DNA of 13,332 nt from an uncultured Clostridia bacterium (lineage in GTDB: Bacteria > Bacillota > Clostridia > Oscillospirales > CAG-272). Both the position numbers and the translations under genes were made by a program. Shown here piece after piece: positions 13,201 through 13,332 of this stretch. Positions within the stretch are counted from its first letter, which is position 1, and every line of letters starts with the position of its first letter. The stretch is taken from NCBI GenBank assembly GCA_937894775.1, contig CALAXC010000307.1, positions 1 to 13,332 on the forward strand, read 5' to 3'. Below the pieces are notes generated by a model, which was not told the DNA's origin, did no database searches, and worked only from the letters and a program-made list of their open reading frames with translations.

Positions 13201-13241
13201 TTGCCCGCAGGGCAAATTACGAATCAGCTTTTGATTCGTAA
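13201..13241. repeat. Two adjacent perfect hairpins, one carrying tRNA-Thr anticodon sequence
   Basis: TTGCCC-GCA-GGGCAA (13201-13215) is followed directly by a 10-bp stem with 5-nt loop (13217-13226 with 13232-13241). Its left side plus the loop, 13216-13229 (ATTACGAATCAGCT), is identical to 13315-13328 inside tRNA-Thr. The origin is unknown: a partial attachment-site copy or a small repeat element. Confidence 0.5.
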
Positions 13242-13243
13242 AA

Positions 13244-13272
13244 CAAAAAGGGACTGTATAGAACAATCCCTT
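13244..13272 (-). terminator. Terminator of tRNA-Thr
   Basis: On the minus strand a 10-bp stem with one U-G (13263-13272 with 13248-13257) and a 5-nt loop is followed by five T. It begins 5 nt after the CCA end of tRNA-Thr. Confidence 0.85.
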
Positions 13273-13277
13273 AATTT

Positions 13278-13332
13278 TGGAGCTGGTGATGTGACTCGAA
13301 CACACGACCTGCTGATTACGAATCAGCTGCAC
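13278..13332 (-). tRNA. tRNA-Thr (anticodon CGT), 5' part outside window
   Basis: Only the 3' portion is present: anticodon stem GCTGA/TCAGC with loop TTCGTAA (anticodon CGT, Thr), the T-arm with TTCGAGT, the 3' acceptor side CACCAGC, discriminator U and encoded CCA at 13278-13280. The D-arm and 5' acceptor strand lie beyond 13332, so the intact gene could not be checked. Confidence 0.9.

Noticed and set aside
13108..13332. Minus-strand open frame of 74 codons at the right edge
   Set aside because: It runs through tRNA-Thr, its terminator and other hairpins; no protein features are visible.

Overview
The window looks like chromosomal DNA of a low- to mid-GC Firmicute, most likely an anaerobic gut Clostridia. 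The evidence is SpoVG, Rex, Hsp33, a DnaD-domain protein paired with a DnaC/DnaI-type helicase loader, Bacillus/Clostridium-type tRNAs with encoded CCA, and sigma-A promoters with strong AGGAGG ribosome binding sites. Most of it is core housekeeping sequence on the minus strand. No phage structural gene, transposase or CRISPR array is visible.

Layout, left to right. (1) Positions 1-554 hold a minus-strand tRNA operon read Val-Asp-Phe-Gly-Cys. It is driven by an exact-consensus promoter (TTGACA, 17 bp, TATAAT) and ends in a strong hairpin. (2) Positions 574-3700 hold the minus-strand operon murC, a SAM methyltransferase and hslO. It runs up to the tRNA promoter with no terminator visible between. 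(3) spoVG (3902-4204, plus) is divergent from murC. Their putative promoters overlap, and spoVG ends in a long terminator. (4) A diacylglycerol-kinase-family lipid kinase and a YfcE-type phosphoesterase form a minus-strand pair overlapping by 1 nt (4290-5746). (5) Three small unrecognised plus-strand genes (5901-6936) form a tight operon whose promoter fits both sigma-A and sigma-E patterns. This is the best candidate for an undescribed system. (6) Positions 6937-7138 are a hairpin-rich intergenic element. (7) Positions 7139-11857 hold a six-gene minus-strand operon: dCMP deaminase, rimI, tsaD, rex, DnaD-domain protein, helicase loader. (8) A divergent XRE-TPR regulator (12162-13094, plus) sits behind a region with direct repeats and palindromes. 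(9) Positions 13095-13332 hold several hairpins and the 3' part of a minus-strand tRNA-Thr(CGU), whose anticodon-arm sequence is duplicated 99 bp away.

Functionally, the operons cover peptidoglycan precursor synthesis (MurC), redox-stress proteostasis (Hsp33), lipid phosphorylation, nucleotide supply for dTMP (dCMP deaminase), tRNA t6A modification (TsaD), redox-responsive transcription (Rex) and replication restart or initiation (DnaD and loader). Placing Rex between tRNA modification and helicase-loading genes would let one transcript couple these processes, but that is inference. All functional names come from recognising motifs by eye; no database search was run.
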